Shown: positions 44,099-57,722, numbered from the stretch's first letter. The stretch: 64,000 bases of DNA from Arthrobacter sp. B1805 (GCF_002929745.1 NZ_PJIQ01000005.1:62001-126000); one strand, 5' to 3'. Notes: generated by a model from the letters alone, not told the origin. Numbers and translations are program-made.

Positions 44099-44986
44099 TC
44101 AGTAGAGGAAGATGTCGATCCAGGCCCGGTTGTGGGCGTGGAGGAGGACGAGGAACAGGACGAAGTCGAACAGGAGGTGGACGCAGATGATGTAGGAGAG
44201 GGAGCGGGTGCGCGTGAAGATGAACGCCTGCAGGAGCGCGAACGGGAAGATGAACAGCGGTGCCCAGGCGTGGAAGCCCAACTCCCAGAGGAACGAGGTG
44301 AACAGCACGGCCTGAAGGACATTGGCCTGGGCCATGGGAAGGTGCCTGCGCAGGAGTGCGAACACGGTGCAGATGAAGAAGAGCTCGTCCCAGATGCCCA
44401 GGCCGTTGGTGCCGACGAACAGTCGCGCGATCTCGTCCGGCGCAGATGCCGCGGGCCAGTTCGTGTAGACGCCGGTCCCCAGCATGTACACCGGAAGGAG
44501 GGCGTAGCCGATGACGACGACGGCGGGCAGGTACCACTTCTCCGCGCGGGTCCACTTCTGGCCCGTACGGACGGGGAAGGTGATGGCGTGGTCGCGATAG
44601 GCGAACCGGGAGACCGTGTAGGGGACCCCGACGGCGAGGATCATCGCCGCGCCCATGATCGCCATGTGTTCCACGCTGATGTCCGTCGTGATCGGCACGA
44701 GGCTCATCACGGCGAGGCTGAACGCGATGAGCAGGAGGTCCCGGAAGAGTGCCCTGTTGACGGCAGCTGCCGCCACCAGCGCGACGGCCAGCAGTGGGTA
44801 GCCGATCAAGGGCTGGTGGAGCACGAACAGGGTGAACCCCGCGAGCGACACCAGGGCGGCGGGGACGAGTTCCCGGGATGGTGTGTTCCACGTGCCCTCC
44901 TTCCAAGCTCGTGGGCCCGGGCGTGCCGCCGACAGCCCGGGCACCGCCGGTTGCGCTTGCTGTTCCACGCGATCATGCTCCTTCAT
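44099..44986 (-). CDS. CPBP-family intramembrane protein
   Basis: A 295-residue membrane protein with seven to eight helices from ATG 44986, with GGAG about nine bases upstream. The C-terminal half has WDELFFICTVFALLRRH and HAWAPLFIF and HLLFDFVLFLVLLH, the layout of CPBP/Abi prenyl-protease-like families (E-x-x-x-R and H motifs). The first motif has one Glu (DE) where active enzymes have two, so catalytic activity is uncertain. Its 3' end lies 23 bases before the AlkD-like gene start, probably co-transcribed. Confidence 0.8.
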   Translation of the reverse strand: MKEHDRVEQQAQPAVPGLSAARPGPRAWKEGTWNTPSRELVPAALVSLAGFTLFVLHQPLIGYPLLAVALVAAAAVNRALFRDLLLIAFSLAVMSLVPITTDISVEHMAIMGAAMILAVGVPYTVSRFAYRDHAITFPVRTGQKWTRAEKWYLPAVVVIGYALLPVYMLGTGVYTNWPAASAPDEIARLFVGTNGLGIWDELFFICTVFALLRRHLPMAQANVLQAVLFTSFLWELGFHAWAPLFIFPFALLQAFIFTRTRSLSYIICVHLLFDFVLFLVLLHAHNRAWIDIFLY

Positions 44987-45121
44987 CGATGCGCGCTCCC
45001 CTGCTCCGCGCCGGCCCTGCCCTGATACAGGGACGCCTACCCATTCTTTCGCCTGCCGTGGGGCGCGGTCCACTCGAGTCCGCCCGAGCCGGCCCGGCAC
45101 CGGCGATGCAAGACTTTGGTC

Positions 45122-46012
45122 ATGCGTGAGCTCGTCATCCTCGGCACGGCGTCACAAGTGCCCACCCGGACCCGCAACCACAACGGCTACTTCCTGCGGT
45201 GGGAGCGCGAGGGCATCCTGTTCGATCCCGGCGAGGGTACCCAGCGCCAGATGATCCACGCCGGGGTGTCGGGTACGAAGATCACGCGGATCTGCCTGAC
45301 ACATGTCCACGGCGACCACTGCTACGGGCTGCCCGGCGTGCTCTCGCGGATGGTGCTCGACGGCGTCGCGCACCCCGTGCATCTGCACTATCCCGCGTCG
45401 GGTGAGGACGTGGTGCGGGCGCTCGTGTCGCTCGCGACCCCCGGGCTGGACCTGCACCTGCACCCTCACGGCACCGCCGGTCCGATCGCACCCGGGATGG
45501 AAGTCCTTCCGCTGCGCCACCGCATCGAGGCGTATGGGTACCGGGTGAAGGAGCCGGACGGGCGGACGTTCCTTCCCGGCCGGCTTGCCGCTTCCGGCAT
45601 CTCCGGGCCCGACGTCGGGCGCCTGCAGCGCGATGGACGGCTGGGTTCCGTCGGCCTCGACGAGGTGAGCGTCCCCCGACCGGGGCGGAGCTTCGCCTTC
45701 GTCATGGACACCGCGGTGTGCGACGGAGCCTTCGCCCTGGCCGAGGGCTGCGATTTGCTGGTGGCCGAGAGTACTTTCAGCAACGACCATGCAGCGCTCG
45801 CCGACCAGTACCTGCACCTGACGGCCGGAGAGGCGGGAGCACTTGCGGGCAGCGGCGGGGCGGGCACACTCGTGCTGACCCACTTCTCGTCGCGGTACGA
45901 CGACGTCGGGATACTTGCGCAGCAGGCGCGAGCAAGCGCAGGATCGACGACGGTGGTCGCGGCATCGGACCTGGACCGGATCCCTTTCCCGGCTCGTCCC
46001 GCGCCTGTGTAG
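45122..46012 (+). CDS. rnz: Ribonuclease Z-like MBL-fold hydrolase
   Basis: A 296-residue metallo-beta-lactamase-fold nuclease from ATG 45122. Metal motif THVHGDHCYGL (61-70), then the conserved FDPGEGTQRQM near the N-terminus, AFVMDTAVC with the Asp ligand, LLVAESTFSNDH and LTHFSSRYDD with the last His. This matches RNase Z, which trims tRNA 3' ends; the flexible arm of the long form is short here. In actinobacteria the enzyme is sometimes annotated as an arylsulfatase-like MBL protein. Ribosome site weak. Confidence 0.88.
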   Translation: MRELVILGTASQVPTRTRNHNGYFLRWEREGILFDPGEGTQRQMIHAGVSGTKITRICLTHVHGDHCYGLPGVLSRMVLDGVAHPVHLHYPASGEDVVRALVSLATPGLDLHLHPHGTAGPIAPGMEVLPLRHRIEAYGYRVKEPDGRTFLPGRLAASGISGPDVGRLQRDGRLGSVGLDEVSVPRPGRSFAFVMDTAVCDGAFALAEGCDLLVAESTFSNDHAALADQYLHLTAGEAGALAGSGGAGTLVLTHFSSRYDDVGILAQQARASAGSTTVVAASDLDRIPFPARPAPV

Positions 46013-46055
46013 GGGATGCCGGACACTGCGGGGCACTGAGGAGCACTGACGCTGT

Positions 46056-46484
46056 TCACGCCGACGGTGGGAGGGGCGCAGTGAGCGGGTCCGGCGCCCT
46101 GCGTCCACGGCCGTCGTCGCTCACGGTCGCGAAGCCTTCGCGCGCCCAGTACTCGAAGCCACCGATGAGTTCGCGGACGTTCGTGTAGCCCATCGACGCA
46201 AGAATCAGGGCACCACGAGTGCTGCCGTTGCAGCCGGGTCCCCAGCAGTAGACGACGATCGCAGCATCCATCGTGGACGCGAAGCCCCCGATACGCGCTT
46301 CGAGCTCTGAGTTCGGAATGTGGACGGCGCCGGGGATGCGGCCCTGACTCCATGACGCAGCGGAACGGGTGTCGATCACGAGGGGTGCAGACCCGGAAGC
46401 CCGGTCAGCAGCCAGGTCCGTCGGGTCGGTTTCGTACGCGAGCTTGGCAGCGAAGTAGTCAGCGGCAGAGAGGAAAGGAGTCAT
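46056..46484 (-). CDS. Rhodanese-domain protein
   Basis: A 142-residue single-domain rhodanese. The active-site loop is YCWGPGCNGSTRGA: the nucleophilic Cys heads a CNGSTRGA loop typical of sulfurtransferases (CxxxxxR), and an additional Cys occurs six residues earlier. Other family parts are LVIDTRSAASWSQGRIPGAVHIP and GYTNVRELIGGFEYW. Sulfur donor and target unknown. Divergent from an Lrp-family regulator with 93 bases between the starts, so the regulator may control it. Confidence 0.9.
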   Translation of the reverse strand: MTPFLSAADYFAAKLAYETDPTDLAADRASGSAPLVIDTRSAASWSQGRIPGAVHIPNSELEARIGGFASTMDAAIVVYCWGPGCNGSTRGALILASMGYTNVRELIGGFEYWAREGFATVSDDGRGRRAPDPLTAPLPPSA

Positions 46485-46577
46485 GGTTCCATCGAAGCGC
46501 TTCTGTCGCTCGGCGGGAACGCCCTACCGACGGAGTAGCGCGGCGCCGGCGCCGTTTTCGACGGTAGATTCTGCCGT

Positions 46578-47036
46578 ATGCCCTCGAACCCACGGATCGA
46601 TCTCGATTCCACCGATCACGCGATCATCGGCCATCTGCAGCAGGACGGACGGGCGAGCGTCGCGGAGCTGGCCCGCTCCATCAACCTGTCGCCGAGCGCG
46701 ACGGGCGATCGGGTGAGGCGTCTGACCGATGCCGGCGTGATCACGGGCTACTCTGTCACCGTGGATCCCGAAGCCCTCGGGTACAGCGTGACCGCGTTCG
46801 TGCGATTGGCCTACCCCACCGGCAACTACAAGCCCTTCCACGACCTGGTCGCCTCGCTGCCCGAGATCATCGAGGCCCATCACGTCACCGGCGCCGACTG
46901 TTTCATCATCAAGGTACTCGCCCGCTCGATGCGCGATCTCGAGCGCATCACGGGCCGGCTCGCGACCCTCGGCGGTATCACGACCAGCGTGGTCTACTCG
47001 AGCCCCATACCCTCCCGACACATCACCCCGGCCTGA
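46578..47036 (+). CDS. Lrp/AsnC family transcriptional regulator
   Basis: A 152-residue feast/famine regulator. N-terminal winged helix: LDSTDHAIIGHLQQDGRASVAELARSINLSPSATGDRVRRL; linker; C-terminal RAM ligand-binding domain with VTAFVRLAYP, IIEAHHVTGADCFIIKVLARSM. Probably controls the divergent rhodanese gene or itself. Its last 43 bases overlap the 3' end of the convergent DMT exporter gene. Confidence 0.94.
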   Translation: MPSNPRIDLDSTDHAIIGHLQQDGRASVAELARSINLSPSATGDRVRRLTDAGVITGYSVTVDPEALGYSVTAFVRLAYPTGNYKPFHDLVASLPEIIEAHHVTGADCFIIKVLARSMRDLERITGRLATLGGITTSVVYSSPIPSRHITPA

Positions 47037-47989
47037 CCGGGGTCAGGAATGTCCGGAACAGGAGTCCCGGCCGGACGTGTCGAGCGCGTGCGGACGGCGA
47101 TCCCCGCACAGACCACGACGGCGGCTCCACCGAGGACTGTATGCCACGACAGTTCCTCGCGTAGCAGGAGTGCGGCCCACAGGATACTCAGCACGGGTTG
47201 GATCAGTTGCACCTGGCTGACCCGCGCTATCGGTCCGATGGCGAGGCCGCGGTACCAGGCGAAGAAGCCGAGGAACATGCTGACGACGGCGAGGTAGGCG
47301 AAGGACGCCCATTCGATCGGGGTGCCGACCTGCGGTTGCTGCAGCACGGCCGTGACCGTCAGCACGACCATGATCGGTGAGGCGACCACCAGGGCCCACG
47401 ACACGGTCTGCCACGCGCCGAGTTCCCGGGCGAGCAGGCCGCCCTCGGCATAGCCGGTCGCGGCAGCGATCACGGCACCGAACAGCAGCAGATCGGACAG
47501 GGCGGGTTGGGCGAGTCCTCCTTCGTGCAGTGTCGCGAAGACAACCGCCACGACGGCGCCCAGGAGCGCCACCAGCCAGAACGAGGCGGGTGGCCGTTCC
47601 CTCCCCCTGACGACGGCCATGGCAGCAGTAACCGCCGGCAGGAGGGCGATGACGACGGCCCCGTGGCTCGCGGGTGCGGTCGTCAGGGCGAAGGAGGTCA
47701 GCAGGGGGAACCCGATCACGATTCCGCAGGCGACGACGCCGAGCCGCAGCCACTGCGTTCCGGACGGGAGACGTTGCCGAGTGAGGGAGAGAGCGGCGAC
47801 TGCGAGAGCGGCAGCCACGACCGCCCGACCCGAACCGATGAAGAGGGGTGACAGACCTCCGACGGCGACGCGGGTGAAAGGAACCGTGAACGAGAAGGCA
47901 GTTACACCGAGGAGGCCCCAGGCGAGACCCGATCGTGTGGACGATAGCAGGGTGGCCGGAAGCAGGGTAGCGCTATTATGCGGCTTCAT
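46994..47989 (-). CDS. EamA/DMT-family exporter
   Basis: A 331-residue transporter with ten predicted helices as two EamA halves. Typical segments: LAWGLLGVTAFSFTVPFTRVAVGGLSPLFIGSGRAVVA, GAVVIALLPAVTAAMAVVRGRERPP, GYAEGGLLARELGAWQTV, FAYLAVVSMFLGFFAWYRGLAIG and QLIQPVLSILWAALLLREEL. The start is ATG 47989, which overlaps the divergent MocR-gene start by two bases. Such pairs are common: a MocR regulator next to the exporter it controls. Substrate unknown. Tail overlaps the Lrp gene. Confidence 0.92.
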   Translation of the reverse strand: MKPHNSATLLPATLLSSTRSGLAWGLLGVTAFSFTVPFTRVAVGGLSPLFIGSGRAVVAAALAVAALSLTRQRLPSGTQWLRLGVVACGIVIGFPLLTSFALTTAPASHGAVVIALLPAVTAAMAVVRGRERPPASFWLVALLGAVVAVVFATLHEGGLAQPALSDLLLFGAVIAAATGYAEGGLLARELGAWQTVSWALVVASPIMVVLTVTAVLQQPQVGTPIEWASFAYLAVVSMFLGFFAWYRGLAIGPIARVSQVQLIQPVLSILWAALLLREELSWHTVLGGAAVVVCAGIAVRTRSTRPAGTPVPDIPDPGQAGVMCREGMGLE

Positions 47990-48000
47990 GACCAACGATA
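47974..48000. promoter_or_regulatory. Overlapping divergent leaderless promoters
   Basis: TATTAT (47974-47979) lies eight bases before the MocR ATG on plus. On minus, TATCGT (47995-48000) lies five bases before the exporter ATG. Both match the TANNNT -10 rule for leaderless genes, and each -10 lies inside or beside the other gene's 5' end. No ribosome site for either. A regulator bound here could switch between the two. Confidence 0.5.
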
Positions 48001-49418
48001 GCAGTTCGAGGATCGTCACGGCTCTGCGCGAGTGGATTGCAGCAGCTCCCGCGGGCGCAAGGCTGCCTTCGACGCGCTCGCTGGTGGCACGGTACGAAGC
48101 CAGTCCGGTCACGGTGCAGAAAGCGCTGCGTGTCCTCTCCGCCTCCGGCCTGATCGAGAGCAGGCCTGGCGTCGGCACCTTCGTCCGGGCCATCCGCACG
48201 GCACGTCCGCTCGACTTCGGCTGGCAGACGGCGGCGTTGGGGTCACCACCCAACCGCTTGCAGTCGTCGCCGGCGACCATGCGGGCTGCGACAGCTGATG
48301 CGATAGCACTGCACGAGGGGTACCCGGAGCGCGACCTTCTTCCGGGGCGACTGGTCAGGGCGGCACTCGCCAGGGCGGGCCGTAGCGAAGCGGCCCTGTC
48401 GCGCTCCCCCGCGTCGGGCCTCCCGGCTCTGCAATCGTGGTTCGCGTCGGAGCTGGCAGAGCTCACGCCGGTGGGCGTGACCCCGCCGACGTCGAGCAAT
48501 GTGATCGTCCTTCCGGGCAGTCAGAGCGGACTCAGTTCCGTCTTCCGCGCTCTGGTCACGGCCGGTCAGCCGTTGCTGATCGAATCGCCCAGCTATTGGG
48601 GCGCCATCCTCGCCGCTGCACAGGCGGGCGTGCGCGTTGTCCCGATCCCTTCCGGGCCCACCGGCCCGGACCCGGACGCTCTCGCCCGCGCCTTCGAGGA
48701 GACCGGCGCGCGAGCTTTCTACACCCAACCGAATTACGCCAACCCGACCGGCGCGCAATGGCCCGCTGACGCAGCGCTGCAGATACTCGACGTCGCCAGA
48801 ACCTACGGTGCCTTCCTCATCGAGGACGACTGGGCGCACGATTTCGGGATCTCGACCAGCTCCACGCCTCTGGCTGCGCACGATGATGACGGGCATGTCG
48901 TGTACATACGCTCGCTCACGAAGAGCGTCTCGCCCGCGCTGCGGATCGCCGCAATAGTCGCTCGCGGGCCGGCCCGCGAGCGCATCATCGCCGACCGCGC
49001 CGCAGCGTCCATGTACGTCAGCGGAATACTCCAGGCTGCGGCCCTGGACATCGTCACGCAGCCCGGCTGGCAGACCCACCTTCGCGGCCTGCGCGAGAGC
49101 TTACGGTCACGCCGGGACTTCCTCGTCGACAGTCTCGCCACCTATGCGCCGCTCGCCCAGCTCACAGCCCTCCCACCGGGAGGTCTGCATCTATGGCTGC
49201 GGCTTCCGGACGGAACAGACCTCGCACGCCTGGTGCGGGACTGCGAAGCACAGGGCGTGTTCATCGCGCCCGGCGACGACTGGTTCCCGGCCGAGCCCAC
49301 AGGACCATTTATCCGCCTCACCTACTCCGGACCCAACCCGGGCGCCTACCCGGAAGCAGCACGCGTCATCGGCCGCGGTCTCGAGCAGGGCAGGCAGCAG
49401 CGAGGGACCGATTCATAG
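47988..49418 (+). CDS. MocR/PdxR-type GntR regulator with aminotransferase domain
   Basis: A 476-residue chimera. Residues 1-75 are a GntR winged helix (RIVTALREWIAAAPAGARLPSTRSLVARYEASPVTVQKALRVL). The rest is a fold-type I aminotransferase domain binding PLP; the internal aldimine lysine is Lys312 in SLTKSVSPALR, and conserved residues include YTQPNYANPTGAQW and FLIEDDWAHDFG. MocR proteins use PLP-amino-acid sensing to regulate genes. Because pdxST are elsewhere, its most likely target is the divergent exporter. No ribosome site; leaderless by -10 position. Confidence 0.93.
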   Translation: MTNDSSSRIVTALREWIAAAPAGARLPSTRSLVARYEASPVTVQKALRVLSASGLIESRPGVGTFVRAIRTARPLDFGWQTAALGSPPNRLQSSPATMRAATADAIALHEGYPERDLLPGRLVRAALARAGRSEAALSRSPASGLPALQSWFASELAELTPVGVTPPTSSNVIVLPGSQSGLSSVFRALVTAGQPLLIESPSYWGAILAAAQAGVRVVPIPSGPTGPDPDALARAFEETGARAFYTQPNYANPTGAQWPADAALQILDVARTYGAFLIEDDWAHDFGISTSSTPLAAHDDDGHVVYIRSLTKSVSPALRIAAIVARGPARERIIADRAAASMYVSGILQAAALDIVTQPGWQTHLRGLRESLRSRRDFLVDSLATYAPLAQLTALPPGGLHLWLRLPDGTDLARLVRDCEAQGVFIAPGDDWFPAEPTGPFIRLTYSGPNPGAYPEAARVIGRGLEQGRQQRGTDS

Positions 49419-49473
49419 CACTGCGTGCCGTGCGTCTGCAGGAACAGTTCCGCGCGCTGTGCGCAACAGGGAG

Positions 49474-51282
<1,809 letters not shown>

Positions 51283-52317
51283 ATGGCTGCCAGCCGCAAT
51301 CCGCTCGATGACCTGCGCGAAACGCTCGGCCACCTCGCCGAGCAACTCAAGCTGCCCGGTTCGGAGCGGGTGGACGACCTGGTGGGTGACCTCATCGGCG
51401 CGCGGCCCGGTCCTGCCCGTCCGCTCGCCGAGGTACAGGCCGAACTCGACGCGCTGGTGGGGCTCGACAGCGTGAAGGAACAGGTGCGGGCGCTCGTGGC
51501 ATTGCTCCAGGTGCAGGCCCGGCGCAAGGCGCACGGACTGCCGGAGGTCGCCACCTCACAGCATCTGGTGTTCCTGGGGAACCCGGGCACGGGCAAGACC
51601 ACCGTGGCGCGGCTCCTGGCCGAGATGTACCGCGCGGTCGGCTTGCTGCAGAAGGGCCATCTGGTCGAGGTCGACCGGTCGGGCCTGGTCGGGCAGTACG
51701 TGGGCGCAACCGCCATCAAGACGGACCGGGTGATCCGGAAGGCGTTGGACGGCGTCCTCTTCATCGACGAGGCCTACGCCCTGTCACCGGAGGATGGCCG
51801 GATGGATTTCGGCCCGGAGGCGATCGAGGTCCTGCTGAAGCGGATGGAGGATCACAGGCACCGCCTGGTGGTCATCGTGGCCGGTTACCCTCGACTGATG
51901 GAGGCGTTCCTGCTCTCCAACCCGGGCCTGCGTTCGCGGTTCGCCCGCGAGATCACCTTCCCGGACTACTCCGTCGATGCGCTCCAGACGATCTTCCACC
52001 AGATGCTCGCCCAGCACGAGTACATCCTGGAGCCGAGCGCGGAGCAGACCCTGCGAAGCATCCTCGCCGGCCTTCACTCCGGCGAGGACTCCGGCAACGC
52101 GCGCTTTGCCCGCACGCTTTTCGAGCAGGCGCTCAATCGCCAGGCGCTGAGGTTGTCGCTCAACGAGGACCGAAGCCTCGACGACCTCGATCGGGAGGAA
52201 GTGATGATGCTGACGTCGGAGGACCTAGCGCACGCCGCGCAGGCGCTGGGAGCGGAACCCGAACCCGAAGCGTCACCACACCCCAGAACCTCGCGGTGGT
52301 GGGACTGGCTGACCTGA
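51283..52317 (+). CDS. CbxX/CfqX-type AAA+ ATPase (EccA/CbbX-like), solitary
   Basis: A 344-residue AAA+ protein from ATG 51283 after AAGGAG. Walker [10 protein letters not shown] (99-107), Walker [10 protein letters not shown], sensor-1 [15 protein letters not shown], Arg-finger region [14 protein letters not shown], and the lid [17 protein letters not shown]. The pattern is that of the ATPase domain of CbbX (rubisco activase) and ESX EccA. No rubisco or ESX gene is nearby, and the first 50 residues are an unrelated helical segment. Function unknown; many actinobacteria have such solitary members. Confidence 0.9.
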   Translation: MAASRNPLDDLRETLGHLAEQLKLPGSERVDDLVGDLIGARPGPARPLAEVQAELDALVGLDSVKEQVRALVALLQVQARRKAHGLPEVATSQHLVFLGNPGTGKTTVARLLAEMYRAVGLLQKGHLVEVDRSGLVGQYVGATAIKTDRVIRKALDGVLFIDEAYALSPEDGRMDFGPEAIEVLLKRMEDHRHRLVVIVAGYPRLMEAFLLSNPGLRSRFAREITFPDYSVDALQTIFHQMLAQHEYILEPSAEQTLRSILAGLHSGEDSGNARFARTLFEQALNRQALRLSLNEDRSLDDLDREEVMMLTSEDLAHAAQALGAEPEPEASPHPRTSRWWDWLT

Positions 52318-52337
52318 CTGAATCAGCCAGCGGAACA

Positions 52338-52375
52338 CGAGAGGCCCCACACGCCTGGGCGTGCGGGGCCTCTCG
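52338..52375. terminator. Terminator between ATPase gene and nrdF
   Basis: A long hairpin: CGAGAGGCCCC (52338-52348) pairs with 52365-52375, and inner CACG with CGTG, with one A-C mismatch and a short loop. It lies between two convergent genes and can serve both. Confidence 0.85.
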
Positions 52376-52402
52376 GGCAGCGGCGAGCGGGACGAGAAAG
52401 GA

Positions 52403-55628
<3,226 letters not shown>

Positions 55629-55632
<4 letters not shown>

Positions 55633-56102
55633 GTCCAAAACTCTTCCAATCCTTTGGTTACTCGGTCTACGTCCTCGGACGTGCCCATGACTTCGAATCT
55701 GTACAGCACGGGGACATCGCACTTGGCTGCGACGATGTCGGCGGCAAGGCAATAGGTCTCACCGAAATTGGTGTTCCCGGCCCCGATGACCCCTCTGAGG
55801 AGGCTGCGGTTCTGCTTGTTGTTCAGGAATTTGACGACCTGACGTGGCACTGCGCCCTTACCGGTGATCCCTCCGTAGGTCGGGAGGACCAGCACGTAGG
55901 GCTTCAGCGCCCGCAGCGTCGGCTCCCTGGTGAGCAGAGGCATGCGGGCGGCCCGGACCCCCAGCTTCTCCACGAAGCGATGGGTGTTGTCGGAGACGGA
56001 CGAGAAGTAGATCAGCGAGGCGTCGGTGACGGGCCCCTCCGCCTCCCCGGCCTCGGCCGGATGAGTCGAGGTGGGTCGGTCTTCCACAGCGATGGTGGTC
56101 AT
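55629..56102 (-). CDS. nrdI: Flavodoxin-like protein NrdI
   Basis: A 157-residue FMN protein that supplies the oxidant for the NrdF manganese cofactor. The FMN loop region is [18 protein letters not shown], with [21 protein letters not shown] and [19 protein letters not shown] downstream. A 27-residue variable N-terminal leader precedes the fold. Coupled to nrdE by a 4-base overlap and preceded by nrdH. Confidence 0.96.
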
Positions 56103-56141
56103 CCCTGATGCCCCGACGGCGGAATCCCTGACGGGAACCGT

Positions 56142-56387
56142 TCAGGCTACCGAACTGACGGCGGAGTCGGCGAGGGCACTGATCTTGTCAGGACGGAACC
56201 CGGACCAGTGGTCGCTGTCCGTGATGACGACGGGAGCCTGCAGGTAGCCCATGGAGCGGACCCGCTCGAGGGCGGCTGGATCCTCGGTGATGTCGACGCT
56301 CTGGTAGGCGATGCCCTTCTTGTCCAGAGCGCGATACGTGGCGTTGCACTGTACGCAAGCCGGCTTCGTGTAAACCGTGACGGTCAT
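56142..56387 (-). CDS. nrdH: Glutaredoxin-like protein NrdH
   Basis: An 81-residue thioredoxin-fold redoxin with CVQC (Cys11, Cys14) followed by NATYRALDKKGIAYQSVDI, the NrdH signature. It is the electron donor to NrdE. Start ATG 56387 has AGGGGA seven bases upstream. First gene of nrdHIEF, downstream of a region with NrdR- and DnaA-box-like motifs. Confidence 0.96.
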   Translation of the reverse strand: MTVTVYTKPACVQCNATYRALDKKGIAYQSVDITEDPAALERVRSMGYLQAPVVITDSDHWSGFRPDKISALADSAVSSVA

Positions 56388-56519
56388 GTTCTAGTCCCCT
56401 GTTCCTCTACTGCTGTCGTGCTGTGTCATGAGTGGCGCGTAACCCTGGATAGGGGGAGGAGATCCGGGGATTCCTGCGCCTGAAGGGCCCATGCCGTCCA
56501 GCGGCTGTTCTGTCCTTCG

Positions 56520-56535
56520 ATACTACATCTAGTGC
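56520..56535. promoter_or_regulatory. NrdR-box-like sequence upstream of nrdH
   Basis: ATACTACATCTAGTGC, with ACTA/TAGT dyad symmetry, agrees with the NrdR-box consensus core (CwAtATaTwGtg) at about 10 of 12 positions as I align it. It lies 133 bases before nrdH. A weaker second candidate (TATTACAAGTATG) lies near 56565-56577. NrdR usually binds two such boxes; nrdR itself is not in the window. Confidence 0.55.
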
Positions 56536-56596
56536 GGCCGGATGAGACAGACCCCAAGATGATGTATTACAAGTATGTCATTACTGGGACTGGTAG

Positions 56597-56698
56597 TCCA
56601 CACGATGTCCACAGACGGGGCTCCTCGGAAAGCCCGGAATCCAGCCGCTAAGGGGTCGTTTCGGAGCAGCGGTCCACACGCTGTGGAGTACTTCCACA
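56597..56698. promoter_or_regulatory. Cluster of five TCCACA (DnaA-box core) motifs
   Basis: TCCACA occurs at 56597, 56608, 56673 and 56693 and as its complement at 56682. TAGTCCACA and ATGTCCACA match the actinobacterial DnaA box TTGTCCACA at 8 of 9 bases; the other three are weaker. TCCACA-CGC-TGTGGA at 56673-56687 is a perfect inverted repeat. The cluster lies between the nrd operon and the lysR gene. It may bind DnaA, as upstream of nrd genes in other bacteria, or be a LysR-type operator. Confidence 0.4.
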
Positions 56699-56795
56699 CA
56701 GGCCGAGAAACCCTCGTGTCGCGGTTTGTGGGCGTGTCGCGGTGGTCGGGTGTAGAAGACTGGGCGGAGGAATCAAAGGACTTGGAGAGTGCTAC

Positions 56796-57722
56796 GTGGT
56801 GAACCCGATCCACCTTCGGACGTTGCTCGAGGTGATCCGTCATGGATCGTTCAGCGGCGCGGCCACCAGCCTCGGGTACACCGCCTCCGCAGTATCGCAA
56901 CAGATGTCCGCCCTCGAGCGTGACACCGGTGCCACACTCTTCACCCGATCGGCCCGCAGCGCCGTTCCTACGGACGCGGCCGTCGCCATGTCCCGCCATG
57001 CGTCGAAGGTCCTGACGGACATCGACGCACTCCTGGCCTCCACCGCCCGCGCCGGGTCCGGGCCTGCGCACGAGCTGCGGCTCGGCATCTTCCCCAGCCT
57101 GGCGACGTTCGCACTCCCCCGGCTGCTGCGGATGCCGGAGTGGCAGCGGCTGGGAGTCTCCCTGCGTGTCTTCGTCGGGGAACCCGCCCATGCGATCCAG
57201 GGGCTGCGCACGGGTGGCGATCTCGACCTCGCGCTCGTCTACCAGGTGGGGCAGGCCGGGCTCGCCTGGCCGTCGACGCTCAGCCGCCAGTGGATCGGCG
57301 ACGACGACTTCCGTGTCATCCTGCCCGCGAGCTGGGGTATCCGCAGCGGCTCCCGGGTCACAGCCGACCAGCTTGCCGACATGCCGTGGATCATGCACCA
57401 CCCCGGCACCGCGGATGCAACGGTCATCGAACGGCTCTTCGCCAGCTGCAACCTGCACCCGCGCATCTCCGCCTACTGCGACGATTTCAACGCGAGCCTC
57501 GAACTGACAGCAGCCGGCCTCGGAGCAGCGCTGGTGCCCGAACTCGCAATGATCAACAGGCCCGACGGGGTAGTGTCGCTCGACGTGCCCGAGATCCGTC
57601 TCGCGCGCAGCATCTTCGCCCTGCGGACAGGCGACGCAGACGACGCCCGCGTGCGCCTCTTCATGGATCAGCTGGCCGATATCCTCCGGAGCCAGAGCAT
57701 CGGACCCAAGCACACCGCCTAG
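56796..57722 (+). CDS. LysR-family transcriptional regulator
   Basis: Start at GTG 56796 after GGAGAG, giving 308 residues; a longer frame to 56742 has no family similarity. The winged-helix region is HLRTLLEVIRHGSFSGAATSLGYTASAVSQQMSALERDTG, followed by a linker helix and a periplasmic-binding-like effector domain (LRLGIFPSLATFALPRLL, LDLALVYQVGQ, AGLGAALVPELAMI). Effector and targets unknown. It might control the downstream SDR, the upstream nrd operon or itself. Confidence 0.92.
   Translation: MVNPIHLRTLLEVIRHGSFSGAATSLGYTASAVSQQMSALERDTGATLFTRSARSAVPTDAAVAMSRHASKVLTDIDALLASTARAGSGPAHELRLGIFPSLATFALPRLLRMPEWQRLGVSLRVFVGEPAHAIQGLRTGGDLDLALVYQVGQAGLAWPSTLSRQWIGDDDFRVILPASWGIRSGSRVTADQLADMPWIMHHPGTADATVIERLFASCNLHPRISAYCDDFNASLELTAAGLGAALVPELAMINRPDGVVSLDVPEIRLARSIFALRTGDADDARVRLFMDQLADILRSQSIGPKHTA

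Noticed and set aside
47990-48499. An upstream extension of the exporter frame by about 170 codons
   Set aside because: It is antisense to the MocR gene, with no membrane features; the ATG at 47989 starts where the first helix region begins.
56597-56698. Cluster of DnaA-box-like motifs as a replication origin
   Set aside because: There is no dnaA, dnaN, rpmH or AT-rich unwinding region; a regulatory role at nrd is more likely.
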